From Ferruginibacter sp. (GTDB lineage: Bacteria; Bacteroidota; Bacteroidia; Chitinophagales; Chitinophagaceae), in the NCBI GenBank assembly GCA_014379625.1, contig JACMLJ010000012.1, forward strand, positions 124,001 to 188,000: a DNA stretch of 64,000 nt, given 5' to 3'. Position numbers and translations under genes: made by a program. The stretch's first letter is position 1. Each line of letters opens with the position of its first letter. Below the pieces are notes generated by a model. It saw nothing but the letters and a program-made list of their open reading frames with translations. It had not been told where the DNA came from and searched no databases. Shown here one piece after another: positions 9,602 through 18,195 of this stretch.

Positions 9602-10585
9602 CTAAATTTTCTTTTGAAGATACAAAACTGTTTTGTCTGCGGCCAGTTTAATATCAGCATCGGCGGCATGTTGCAGGTTTTGTAAAAAAGGCAGGTCATG
9701 TTGAGAACCCATTTTCATGAATTCATTGATAATGCAGAGTTGGAGATTCTTATCGGGTTCGGCAATATAATGCTTCCTTAATTCGGGGGCAGCAGAATCA
9801 GAAGCTATTTGTCCCAGGCATAAAATCGCCTGCATTCGGACGATTGCATTTGGGTGCACCAAACATTTTATAACTTCATCCTGAAATTCTGCAGCGTGTT
9901 GTTCGCCGATCAGTTTTAATGAAAACTGCACCAGGGTAGCATTGGGAGAATTTAACCAGTTGAATATCCCGCTATCCCCGGTGATGGGTTGGTTTGCAAG
10001 AAGATGTAAAAGATTTACCTGGTGCCACTCAGAGATCGGGTAAGTAAGCTGATCGAAAAACTGCAGGCCCTTATATCCCTGTAACCTAACCATTGCGGTT
10101 TGGGCTTCCATGCGTACCATGGGATCTTTGTGTTGCGCCAGTTCAAATATTTGTTCATGATATGCATGCTGGTTCATTATCGCCAGTTCCTGTATTCCCT
10201 TGGCTTTCACGTGCCAGAGTTTGCCCTGCAACCGCTTCAGGGATATTTGTTCCAGGTTAAGCTGGTTATAAATTGTTCCCAGGTTTTCGCCCGATTTACC
10301 ACTTAAACTTTTTTTTAACTTAATTAATAAGCGCAGCAATACTTTTCCTGCCAGCCTTCCTTTCAATAAAAGTTCTGTATTCATGGGTACCAAAAATACA
10401 TGGTTGGCTCCACTGTTGTTTTCAAGCGCAACATCCATTACCCAGTCCTCCAACTGGCCGGTTATTATGCTTCTTTTTTTAATTATATTTTTTTTACTTA
10501 AAACGATCACGGCCATACTTACAATGAGCACCAGGGAAACCAGGGAAAAAAAGATCATTGCCCAATACAGGTATTCTACCCTCAT
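9602..10585 (-). CDS. Membrane-anchored HEAT-repeat protein
   Basis: About 327 residues from the ATG at 10585. A longer reading from a GTG at 10633 adds 16 residues that look unconserved. A single N-terminal helix (YWAMIFFSLVSLVLIVSMAVI) is followed by a soluble region with repeated helical pairs typical of HEAT or HEAT-like repeats (PMVRMEAQTAMVRL, NAIVRMQAILCLGQIA, DLPFLQNLQHAADADIKLAA). There are no catalytic motifs. It precedes the synthase gene on the same strand by 54 bases, so the two probably form one transcript. A role as scaffold or co-polymerase of the synthase, or as docking platform for the nearby receiver protein, is inference. HEAT repeats are clear; the exact start is not. Confidence 0.78.
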   Translation of the reverse strand: MRVEYLYWAMIFFSLVSLVLIVSMAVIVLSKKNIIKKRSIITGQLEDWVMDVALENNSGANHVFLVPMNTELLLKGRLAGKVLLRLLIKLKKSLSGKSGENLGTIYNQLNLEQISLKRLQGKLWHVKAKGIQELAIMNQHAYHEQIFELAQHKDPMVRMEAQTAMVRLQGYKGLQFFDQLTYPISEWHQVNLLHLLANQPITGDSGIFNWLNSPNATLVQFSLKLIGEQHAAEFQDEVIKCLVHPNAIVRMQAILCLGQIASDSAAPELRKHYIAEPDKNLQLCIINEFMKMGSQHDLPFLQNLQHAADADIKLAADKTVLYLQKKI

Positions 10586-10713
10586 GAAGGCAACTTGATC
10601 TAGCAGGACTATTTTGTAAGGAGGCTGGAACACCCGCAGGGGTTTAGGTTATACTAATATAGATGAATGGATCAAACCAGTGAATAAGGCAGGCAGCCGG
10701 GGTTATGTTAATT

Positions 10714-10739
10714 TGTGAATGGGAATGGGCAATGGTGAG
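10714..10739. repeat. Copy of a dispersed tgaatgg/caatggtga repeat
   Basis: The sequence tgtgaatgggaatgggcaat followed by ggtgag closely resembles units at 15592-15632 and 15868-16000. It lies in the non-coding gap between the HEAT gene and the receiver gene. No function can be read from it. Confidence 0.5.
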
Positions 10740-10866
10740 ATATGGAATTATAACCACAATCTGCAATTCACGCTTAATTAACCCGGGTTGAAAAGGGTCT
10801 TTTATTAATAATAGCTGCGCCACAACCGGTAAAGAAAAGCAATAAAATCTACCTTTTACCAAAAAA

Positions 10867-11238
10867 TTAAGCGGCAGCTACCAGCGCTGCAAAACGCATT
10901 ACCCTTAACGACAATTCATTAGGACTAAATGGTTTGGTGATATAATCATCGGCCCCAAGGTTAAAGGCTTCCACCACCACATTTTCCTGGCCCATTGCTG
11001 ATAAAACTATTACCGGTATTTTTTTAGTGGAATGATTTTTTACAAAGCCAAGTATCTCCAGGCCGGAGGTATAGGGCATCATAATATCGGTAATTACCAG
11101 GTCATATTCATTGTCTGTGATAAGCTGGATCGCATCGCGTCCATTATTAGCTGTAATTACCTGGTGGCCGTCCCGTTTAAGTTTCAATTCCATAGTTTTT
11201 AACATAATGGGCTCATCTTCTGCAATTAGAATTTTCAT
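10867..11238 (-). CDS. Single-domain response regulator (CheY-like receiver)
   Basis: 123 residues, only a receiver domain. The acidic pair is Glu7/Asp8, the phospho-acceptor Asp51 (VITDIMMPYTSG), the switch Ser80 (VIVLSA) and the conserved Lys102 (YITKPF). Nothing follows the receiver except a short Ala-rich tail, so it has no DNA-binding or enzymatic output. It must act by protein contact or as a phosphate sink. It sits between the polysaccharide synthase/HEAT genes and the Hpt and hybrid-kinase genes, which suggests it is the terminal receiver of that relay. The partner is not shown by the sequence. Confidence 0.92.
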   Translation of the reverse strand: MKILIAEDEPIMLKTMELKLKRDGHQVITANNGRDAIQLITDNEYDLVITDIMMPYTSGLEILGFVKNHSTKKIPVIVLSAMGQENVVVEAFNLGADDYITKPFSPNELSLRVMRFAALVAAA

Positions 11239-11446
11239 AGGGTACAGGGTTTAGCATATTGGGTTAATTCAATGGTGATTTCGCTACCAATCGTATCATA
11301 ACAAATACAATCATAAAGTTGCATTAAGTGTAGCTTTCCATCCATAGTTACAATCATCATCTTTTTGTAGAAATATTTCGATAACTGTAATTGCTTACCT
11401 TATATCCGGGGAAAGAATAGCCGCCTGCCGATAAGTTTGCTATTGT

Positions 11447-11821
11447 TTATATTGCCGGGGCGGCCGTTAGCATCTTCTGCAGGTGCAATTCAAGCGCGGT
11501 TTTTAACTGAGCAAATTCATTGAGTGCGGTTAGCACCAGTTTATGAAGCTGGCAGGTTTCGCTCCCGTCTTTTGCTATTTTTTCTATTTGATTTAAAATT
11601 GCGCATAATTTATTTGCCTGGAGCATACCAGTACTGCCTTTTAATTTGTGGGCCGTTTTATAAATGGTGCCGGTATCCCCGGTATCAGACGCCCGCTTCA
11701 TTTGCTCCAGTTCCCGGTGGGTGTCTTGCAGGTAAATCACTAATATTTCGGCAATAAAACCTTTGTCATCAATTTGTTCCAATAAGCTCAGGTCGAACAA
11801 TCTTTGTTCCATTATTATCAT
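11447..11821 (-). CDS. Stand-alone Hpt phosphotransfer protein
   Basis: 124 residues, helical. The Hpt signature TAHKLKGSTGML places the phospho-accepting histidine at residue 58, and the four-helix-bundle pattern covers about 15-110. A start at the ATG of residue 4 is equally possible. In multistep relays such proteins carry phosphate from the C-terminal receiver of a hybrid kinase to a soluble response regulator. Both partners are encoded next door (12140-14110 and 10867-11238). The gene is divergent from the hybrid kinase, with 318 bases between. Confidence 0.88.
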   Translation of the reverse strand: MIIMEQRLFDLSLLEQIDDKGFIAEILVIYLQDTHRELEQMKRASDTGDTGTIYKTAHKLKGSTGMLQANKLCAILNQIEKIAKDGSETCQLHKLVLTALNEFAQLKTALELHLQKMLTAAPAI

Positions 11822-12139
11822 ATACTATATTTTTAAGGAAGTATAATATCATGAAATTGGGAGGTGCCCATAAGCAGCGAATAAAAGTTTTTTTCAGTAT
11901 CTCATACGGCTTATTTCAGTTTACTATTCAACTGTTAATTTAACTCGGTTCTCATAAAATTATTGCTTTAAAAAAATATAGAAATTTTTCTACAGCCATC
12001 TAATTCCTATGCTTACAATTAAAAGGTCCTGAATGATTCATTTTTGTATTTGGTGCAATATGTTGAAAAACTATCCAACCAGGCAACAATAATATGGAAC
12101 ATGAATTTACCCCCAGCAGACATAGTCAAATAAGCATAT
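11822..12139. other. Divergent intergenic region, Hpt gene / hybrid kinase gene
   Basis: 318 bases, AT-rich, without a credible reading frame. It must carry the promoters of both divergent relay genes. The stretch TTTTTGTATTTGG at about 12040-12052 resembles a Bacteroidota promoter element, but no exact TAnnTTTG box could be assigned. Confidence 0.35.
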
Positions 12140-14110
12140 ATGCAACCGTTAGAAAATAGTATTTCCATCCTGGTAATTGAAGACAACCCCGGTGACCAGG
12201 TTTTGCTGGAGGCCCACCTTGAAAATACCAGTTTATCCATTGCCAAAATTACCATGGCAGCCACCATTGCAGAAGGTATCAGTTATTTACGGCAGGAAAC
12301 TTTTTCATTAATATTCCTTGACTTTTTTTTACCGGACAGTAATGGTTTGGAATCGTATGTTGAAATTGCTAAAATTAATTCAAAAATCCCGGTAATCATT
12401 TTATCGGGATTATCAGATACCGCATTGTCATTGAAAGCGATTTCGGAGGGTGCACAGGATTTTTTAATAAAGGGCGTGTACAACCGGCAATCGCTTGAAA
12501 AAGCGGTTTGGTACAGTATTGAAAGAAAAAAGAATTTAGAATTGTTGAAAGAAAACAATGAACGTTACGATACCATATCAAAAGCTACAAATGATATTAT
12601 CTGGGATTGGGACCTGGTGAACGATAAGGTGAAATGGGTTGGACAGGGTTTAAAAAACTATTTGCCCCATAATATAGCAACAGAAGATATCTCTTATGAT
12701 TTTTGGGTTAACGGCCTTCATGCGGACGAAAGTAAAAGAGTTGTTGATAGCCTGTATAAGGCCGTTGCTGCCGGAGCAGATTCTTGGGAAAGTGATTACC
12801 GCTTTTTGAGAACCGATGGTAAATATGCACATATTTATTCAAGAGGCTACATCAATAAAAATGAAGAGCAGAAGGCCGTTCGGGTGATTGGTTCCATGCA
12901 GGATATTACGGACAGGAAAAATGCGGAACTGGAAACTCAAAAAGCAAGATTTGAAGCGGAGGAGGCAAGGAAAACACAGGAACAGTTTTTGGCCAATATG
13001 AGCCATGAAATAAGGACGCCCATGAATGGAGTAATTGGGATGACCCAATTACTTGCCGGAACTGAATTGAATAAAGACCAGCGGGAATATGTAGCAACCA
13101 TCAAGGAATCTGCGGCCAATTTAATGGTTATTATCAACGATATACTTGATCTGACTAAAATAGTTGCTGGTAAAATTACCATTGAAAAAACGGATTATAC
13201 ACTGCCTGATATTATTAGCAACAGTATTAAGATCAACCAGTTCAGGGCTGATGAAAAAGGGATTTTATTAAAATGGGCTATCGACAAAAACATTCAGCCT
13301 TCGTTATCAGGAGACCCTGGCAGGTTAAACCAGGTTTTGATTAACCTGTTAGGAAATGCGATTAAATTTACAGAGCAGGGCGAAGTAAACCTTCATGTAG
13401 GGCTTCTTGAAGAAAACGAGGGATCGGTTACACTTGAATTTTCTATAACCGATACAGGTATTGGCATTGCAGAAGATAAGATTGAATCAGTATTTGAGCG
13501 GTTCACCCAGGTTTCCGGCGCCAGTACCAGGAAGTATGGCGGCACTGGCTTGGGCCTTACCATCACAAAGCAATTAATTGAATTACAGGGCGGCACCATC
13601 CATGTAAAAAGTAAACAGGGCGAGGGTAGTGTTTTTACATTTTACCTAACCATACAGAAGGCAAAACCGCAACATGACACGGGAATAAAGAACCCTCCAA
13701 AGGATCAATCCTATACTTTAAAAGATGTAAAAATACTTTTGGCAGAAGATAATATTATTAATCAAAAAGTGGCTACCAGGTCTTTAAGTAACCTGGGTGC
13801 GGTGGTAGACGTTGCCAATAATGGAAAAGAAGCGATAGCATTGTTACAAACAAAAAGCTACGATATTGTACTGATGGATATTCAAATGCCGGAAATGGAT
13901 GGTTATGAAGCAACCAGGATTATAAGAACCGCAATTAGTGAAGAAATAAGCAGTATGCCCATTATCGCGATGACGGCTTCGGCCTTGATAGCCGACAGGG
14001 AAAAATGCCTGCTGGCAGGCATGAATGATTATATAGCCAAACCCTTCCAGGTACCCGAATTATATGAAAAGATATTACTGCAGTTGGAAAAATCTTACAC
14101 TTCAATTTGA
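12140..14110 (+). CDS. Cytoplasmic hybrid histidine kinase (REC-PAS-HK-REC)
   Basis: 656 residues with no signal peptide or membrane helix. An N-terminal receiver (about 8-130, phospho-acceptor Asp61 in FLDFFLP) is followed by a PAS domain (about 140-260, ending SMQDITDRK), a HisKA domain with His289 in MSHEIRTP, an HATPase domain (N box NLLGNAIKF, G1 DTGIGIA, G2 GGTGLGL), and a C-terminal receiver (about 528-650, Asp580 in LMDIQMPEMDG, Lys in YIAKPF). A leading receiver means the kinase itself can be an input target of another kinase, such as the one at 145-4413. The trailing receiver would hand phosphate to an Hpt protein, and one is encoded divergently next to it. Family assignment is firm. 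Confidence 0.94.
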   Translation: MQPLENSISILVIEDNPGDQVLLEAHLENTSLSIAKITMAATIAEGISYLRQETFSLIFLDFFLPDSNGLESYVEIAKINSKIPVIILSGLSDTALSLKAISEGAQDFLIKGVYNRQSLEKAVWYSIERKKNLELLKENNERYDTISKATNDIIWDWDLVNDKVKWVGQGLKNYLPHNIATEDISYDFWVNGLHADESKRVVDSLYKAVAAGADSWESDYRFLRTDGKYAHIYSRGYINKNEEQKAVRVIGSMQDITDRKNAELETQKARFEAEEARKTQEQFLANMSHEIRTPMNGVIGMTQLLAGTELNKDQREYVATIKESAANLMVIINDILDLTKIVAGKITIEKTDYTLPDIISNSIKINQFRADEKGILLKWAIDKNIQPSLSGDPGRLNQVLINLLGNAIKFTEQGEVNLHVGLLEENEGSVTLEFSITDTGIGIAEDKIESVFERFTQVSGASTRKYGGTGLGLTITKQLIELQGGTIHVKSKQGEGSVFTFYLTIQKAKPQHDTGIKNPPKDQSYTLKDVKILLAEDNIINQKVATRSLSNLGAVVDVANNGKEAIALLQTKSYDIVLMDIQMPEMDGYEATRIIRTAISEEISSMPIIAMTASALIADREKCLLAGMNDYIAKPFQVPELYEKILLQLEKSYTSI

Positions 14111-14177
14111 CACATGCACACAATTGCCGGGAATGCAGCGGTGAAGCGCGGTCTGGTTTTTTGCTGTTCCTAAAGCG

Positions 14178-15542
14178 TTACCCCCTAATATGGTAAGCTT
14201 TTGGTTGTACAAAGGCCCTGATACCCTGGTAAGATAAGGTAGCCCCCAACCCGGATTGCTTTCTGCCAGACCAGGGTAATGCAGCACTCACCCTGTCGCA
14301 ACAATTCCAGTACACGCTCCCGGTAACCATCTGTTTCATTACTGCTTCCGCCCTTTCAAAATTGCCGGAATACACCGCTGCTGTAAGCCCATAAGCGGTA
14401 TCCTGCATTAATTGTATTGCTTCCGCATCGTCCTTCACTTTTTGAATGCCAACAACCGGCCCAAAGGATTCTTCCTTCATCAGTTTCATTGCGTGATGCA
14501 CATTTACCAAAACGGTGGGTTCAAAAAAATATCCTTTACCTTCCGGAATTTTTCCTCCACACATAATTGTTGCGCCCAGGCCCACGGCATCGTTCACCTG
14601 GTTCAATAAAAATGCCTGCTGCTCCTTCCTGCTCAGGGGGCCAATATCTGTAATTTTATCCAGGGGATTTCCAATAACCAATTTACTGCATTGCGCAACA
14701 TAGGCATCTACGAATGCATCATACACTTTTTCCTGTACGTAAATCCTTTCCACTGCGCAACAGCTTTGCCCGTTATTATAAACCACACCTTCCAGTGCGT
14801 CTGCCGCTGTTTTATTAATATCTTCCACATCATCCATTACATACAAGGGGTCTTTACCACCCAGTTCCAACTGACAGGGTACCATTTTGGAAGCAACTTT
14901 TTCAGCGATATATTTTCCTGTTTTGTAACTGCCGGTAAAAAAATATCCGTCCATTGGTAACTGCAGCAGTTGTTCACCCACTCCTCCCCTTCCGATGGCT
15001 GTTTGAAAGCAATTGGAAGGAATGCCTGCCTGGTGTAAAAGATTTTGAATATGTAAGCCCGTCAAGGATGCATATTCGGAGGGCTTATAAAAAACAGCAT
15101 TGCCCCCTATCAATGCGGGAATAAATACGTTCACGCCTACCAGGTAGGGATAGTTCCATGCAGAAATATTGGCGATTACGCCCAGGGGTTCGTACACAAT
15201 TTTTTCTTTGGTGGCGCCTTCTGTGGTGATCCATTCATCTGACAAATATTTTGCGGAATGTTCAATAAAGAATAGGATACGGGCACGTGCGCCGTTCAGT
15301 TCATTCAAGGATTGCTGCAAAGGCTTGCCCATTTCAGCAGTAAGGGTATTGGCAAGTTCATCTTTATGCAGTTCCAGCAGGTCATAAAATTTTTGAATAA
15401 CTGCAATCCGCTCTTCCAGACTAACCGTTGCCCATAAACGTTGCCCGATAGTAAGGGCTTCAAATTTTTCCTTCACAGTTAGTGTAGTATCTTCTGTTAT
15501 TTCAGTAATGATTGCTTCCGTTGCGGGGTTGATGATTTGCAT
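14178..15542 (-). CDS. NAD(P)-dependent aldehyde dehydrogenase
   Basis: 454 residues, typical of short ALDH-superfamily members related to succinate-semialdehyde dehydrogenases. The general base Glu226 lies in QLELGGKDP and the nucleophile Cys261 in GQSCCAVER. SAWNYPY at about 127-133 belongs to the cofactor-binding fold and E-S-F-G-P (about residue 361) is conserved in the family. It converges with the hybrid kinase gene. The same-strand gene upstream encodes a PuuD-like hydrolase, but a 468-base gap with a palindromic element lies between them. An aldehyde from polyamine or GABA metabolism would suit the neighbours; the substrate is not proven. Confidence 0.9.
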   Translation of the reverse strand: MQIINPATEAIITEITEDTTLTVKEKFEALTIGQRLWATVSLEERIAVIQKFYDLLELHKDELANTLTAEMGKPLQQSLNELNGARARILFFIEHSAKYLSDEWITTEGATKEKIVYEPLGVIANISAWNYPYLVGVNVFIPALIGGNAVFYKPSEYASLTGLHIQNLLHQAGIPSNCFQTAIGRGGVGEQLLQLPMDGYFFTGSYKTGKYIAEKVASKMVPCQLELGGKDPLYVMDDVEDINKTAADALEGVVYNNGQSCCAVERIYVQEKVYDAFVDAYVAQCSKLVIGNPLDKITDIGPLSRKEQQAFLLNQVNDAVGLGATIMCGGKIPEGKGYFFEPTVLVNVHHAMKLMKEESFGPVVGIQKVKDDAEAIQLMQDTAYGLTAAVYSGNFERAEAVMKQMVTGSVYWNCCDRVSAALPWSGRKQSGLGATLSYQGIRAFVQPKAYHIRG

Positions 15543-15591
15543 GGTAGTACTATACTATTGTTATGTTAAGAATAAAATGACGGATCGATTT

Positions 15592-15632
15592 GTGAATGGT
15601 GAATGGCAATGGTGAAGTATTGACCATTCACA
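15592..15632. repeat. Dispersed tgaatgg repeat unit, left flank of palindromic element
   Basis: gtgaatggtgaatggcaat followed by a partial inverted copy (gaccattcac). The same wording recurs at 10714-10739 and 15868-16000. It directly borders the palindromic element at 15642-15865. Confidence 0.55.
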
Positions 15633-15641
15633 TTTTAATGT

Positions 15642-15865
15642 CGTTTAGTAAGGTTGAATTACCCTGAAAGGGTAAAATTTGAATAGCTACGGGTGCAACC
15701 CGTGGATAGTATAGCCGCGGATAACAACCCCTTCGGGGTTGAACAAATGAAAACAGACAGCGAAATAAAATTCAACCCCGAAGGGGTTGCTATCTGGTTA
15801 CTTTATTCTTCCGCCGGTTTCACCGGCGGCTATTCAAATTAAAGCCCTTCAGGCTTAACTAAACG
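15642..15865. repeat. REP-like palindromic element with nested hairpins
   Basis: A 224-base imperfect palindrome. The outer arms are cgtttagtaag and ttaactaaacg; inside them, ttgaat...tttgaatagc mirrors ctattcaaat. Nested perfect or near-perfect hairpins are accctgaaagggt (15661), acgggtgcaacccgt (15689), aaccccttcggggtt (15726), its longer partner caaccccgaaggggttg (15774), ccgccggtttcaccggcgg (15812) and aagcccttcaggctt (15842). No reading frame is present. The form suggests a REP/BIME-like mobile palindrome of the kind mobilised by RAYT-type transposases; that origin is inference. Confidence 0.7.
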
Positions 15866-15867
15866 AT

Positions 15868-16000
15868 ATTGAATGGTCAATGGTGAAATATTCACCATTC
15901 TCCAATACCAATTTATAATTAAATTAATTCTACTGCTAAAATGATATACTCATTCAGGAATAAGTAAAGTTTAGTTTCACCATTGACCATTCACGTTTTA
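15868..16000. repeat. Dispersed tgaatgg repeat units, right flank
   Basis: Two units, attgaatggtcaatggtgaa (15868) running into an inverted copy ttcaccattc, and ttcaccattgaccattcacg at 15975, mirror the unit on the left side of the palindromic element. Together they frame the element with the same short words in inverted orientation. Confidence 0.5.
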
Positions 16001-16010
16001 CCTTTTTTAA

Positions 16011-16733
16011 TCAACAATTCTCCATTGAACTTTTAATCTCTGTTATAAACCGGTCCCTGATGTTTTTTGCCACCGGTGATTCACTGAGCTGCAATTTATA
16101 CATCCTTTCGGGGTGCCACTGGATACCCAAAAAAAAAGCGCCATTTTCATTTTCGGTAAATTCAACTCCTTCTATTATTCCATCATCGGCTTTGCAATTT
16201 ACTGTTAAACCCTTTCCTAAGGTTTTGATTGCCTGGTGGTGGGCGCTATTTACCACGCTCCTTTCCAACCCGCTTATTTCATTCAGTAATGTGCCTGGTA
16301 CAATATGTATCCCATGTGCTTTATCATTTTTTTCAAACCGATGGATAGCATTTGCGACCAGGCCAATATCCTGCTCTAAAGTGCCGCCCAGCATACAGTT
16401 CACTAATTGCATCCCCCGGCATACGCCCAATAAGGGGATATTGTTTTGCCGGCTTATTTCAAATACAGCCGCTTCAAATTCATCTCTTTTTTCATTAAAG
16501 TGTTCGGGTGCATTCGGATAGGCTGTTATACTGCTTTGATAATATTTAGGATGCATATCGATGCCGCCCGACAGTACGATGCCATCAAAACTTGTAATAC
16601 TTTCCAAGTCACTGTGAGCGGGTGATAAGGCAATTATTTCTACAGGGTCTTTCCCTTTCAGCCACTGTACATAATTACCATGTTTTTCATCCGTGCCGGT
16701 ATAGGTTACACCAATTTTAATGAGTGTTTGCAT
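16011..16733 (-). CDS. Gamma-glutamyl-gamma-aminobutyrate hydrolase family (peptidase C26, PuuD-like)
   Basis: 240 residues, class I glutamine-amidotransferase fold. The nucleophile Cys105 is in LLGVCRGMQL and the His/Glu pair is at 207/209 in GIQWHPER, with SGGIDMHP forming the oxyanion region. PuuD enzymes hydrolyse gamma-glutamyl-GABA to glutamate and GABA in putrescine breakdown. The start codon is two bases past the stop of the iron alcohol dehydrogenase gene, so they are almost certainly co-transcribed. No gamma-glutamylputrescine synthetase is in the window, so the exact gamma-glutamyl substrate is uncertain. Confidence 0.88.
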   Translation of the reverse strand: MQTLIKIGVTYTGTDEKHGNYVQWLKGKDPVEIIALSPAHSDLESITSFDGIVLSGGIDMHPKYYQSSITAYPNAPEHFNEKRDEFEAAVFEISRQNNIPLLGVCRGMQLVNCMLGGTLEQDIGLVANAIHRFEKNDKAHGIHIVPGTLLNEISGLERSVVNSAHHQAIKTLGKGLTVNCKADDGIIEGVEFTENENGAFFLGIQWHPERMYKLQLSESPVAKNIRDRFITEIKSSMENC

Positions 16734-16735
16734 GG

Positions 16736-17887
16736 TTACAAAGCTGCTGAATATAGTTGTTTAAAATCATTCCTGGTTACCGGCTTTGGATTGTTGGGAT
16801 GACAGAAATCCGCCAAAGCAAGATCCGATAAGGTTTCTATATGTTCTTCCCTTACCCCTATATCTCTTAGCCTCACGGGCAGGCCTAGTTGCTGGTTGAG
16901 TTCAAACAAATGATTGATTACTGCTTCTGCGCTCGTGACTGGTAATTCCATCGCCTGGGCCATTCTTTTAAATTCATGTTCCAGTCCCGGTGCGTTAAAC
17001 CGCATCCCGTAAGGCAGGTTCACTGCATTTGCCAACCCGTGGTGCGTATCCAGTAAGGACGACAACGGGTGTGCCAGCGAATGTACCACACCAAGCCCTT
17101 TTTGAAAAGCTACCGCTCCCATCAGCGAAGCGATCATCATCTTACTTCTTGATTCGAGGTCCGGTTTATTTACGGCATCCGCAATGGATTGACTGATCAG
17201 GAAAATACCTTCCAAACCAATACCGCCGGCAAGGGGATGAAAGTTCTTTGAAATATAAGCTTCCATATTATGCGTGAGCGCATCCATACCCGTTGCCGCC
17301 GTGATGAATGGCGGCAGTTCCATAGTAAGTAAAGGATCGGCAAAAACAATTTTTGCCATCAGTTTGGGTGCAAACAAAATCCTTTTGCGGTGCGTATCAT
17401 CTTCCGAAATAATAGCGCTTCTTCCCACTTCACTGCCCGTGCCGCTGGTAGTGGGTACGGTAATAAAATAGGGAACTTCTTCCGTTACATACTGATCGCC
17501 TCCGGTTAAATCATCATAATCAAAAAGGTCGCGGTGATGGTTGATACGTAATACGATTGCCCTGGCAACATCCATTGCGGCGCCACCTCCAATACCAATG
17601 ATACAATCCCTGTTGGTAAGATGGTAAGCCTCTCCTCCTTTCAACACATCCGTCTTTACCGGGTTTTTATGGATATCGGAAAACACTTCCACAGCAATGG
17701 ATTTAGCCGCAAGGCTTTCTTTTATCTTTTTAAAAAAATCCAATCCACTCACCATCGGGTCGGTAACCAGCAAGGGCCTGCTTAATCCATTGGTCAGTAA
17801 ATGATCCGGTAATTCCTTTATGGCGCCAGCACCAAAGCGAATGGTTGTTGGAAAATTAAATTGCCTGATCGTATTAAAATCTGTCAT
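16736..17887 (-). CDS. Iron-containing alcohol dehydrogenase
   Basis: About 383 residues from the ATG at 17887; a longer reading to 17944 adds a non-conserved N-terminus. It has the group III Fe-ADH fold: a GxGA nucleotide-site start (IRFGAGAIKELP), IGIGGGAAMDVAR, the threonine-rich VPTTSGTGSEV, and metal ligands in GMDALTHNME, VVHSLAHPL and DTHHGLANA. It interconverts small aldehydes or semialdehydes with alcohols using NAD(P)H. It is the first gene of a pair with the PuuD-like hydrolase, and the ALDH follows further downstream. Succinate- or aminoaldehyde reduction is a reasonable but unproven role. Confidence 0.9.
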   Translation of the reverse strand: MTDFNTIRQFNFPTTIRFGAGAIKELPDHLLTNGLSRPLLVTDPMVSGLDFFKKIKESLAAKSIAVEVFSDIHKNPVKTDVLKGGEAYHLTNRDCIIGIGGGAAMDVARAIVLRINHHRDLFDYDDLTGGDQYVTEEVPYFITVPTTSGTGSEVGRSAIISEDDTHRKRILFAPKLMAKIVFADPLLTMELPPFITAATGMDALTHNMEAYISKNFHPLAGGIGLEGIFLISQSIADAVNKPDLESRSKMMIASLMGAVAFQKGLGVVHSLAHPLSSLLDTHHGLANAVNLPYGMRFNAPGLEHEFKRMAQAMELPVTSAEAVINHLFELNQQLGLPVRLRDIGVREEHIETLSDLALADFCHPNNPKPVTRNDFKQLYSAAL

Positions 17888-18195
17888 GGTTTTTATACTT
17901 TTATTTGTAATGCAGTTGGTCTGTCGGCAAACTCCTCCGGCCAAGGCATCAGGCCGTTACATTTTTTCAGCACAACTTAGCACTACTGATTACAGGTTGC
18001 TGTTGAGATTCAATGAAACTTATTTCTTTTCGCCGGCCTGGTTTCATTTAATAATTTTTTTTCCTCCGATTTTACTTTCCTTTTAATTTTTTTAATGTCA
18101 TCCTTTCACCTTTGTTAAAAAAGTTCCCGCTCCCTGGTCTGCACTGCAAAGTAAATGATTGTAAATACAATCTCCTATTTACGTGGACCTATATT
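17888..18195. other. Intergenic region, no gene seen
   Basis: 308 bases upstream of the iron alcohol dehydrogenase and downstream of the dinD remnant. It should hold the promoter of the dehydrogenase operon. No exact promoter box, repeat or coding remnant was recognised. Confidence 0.4.
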
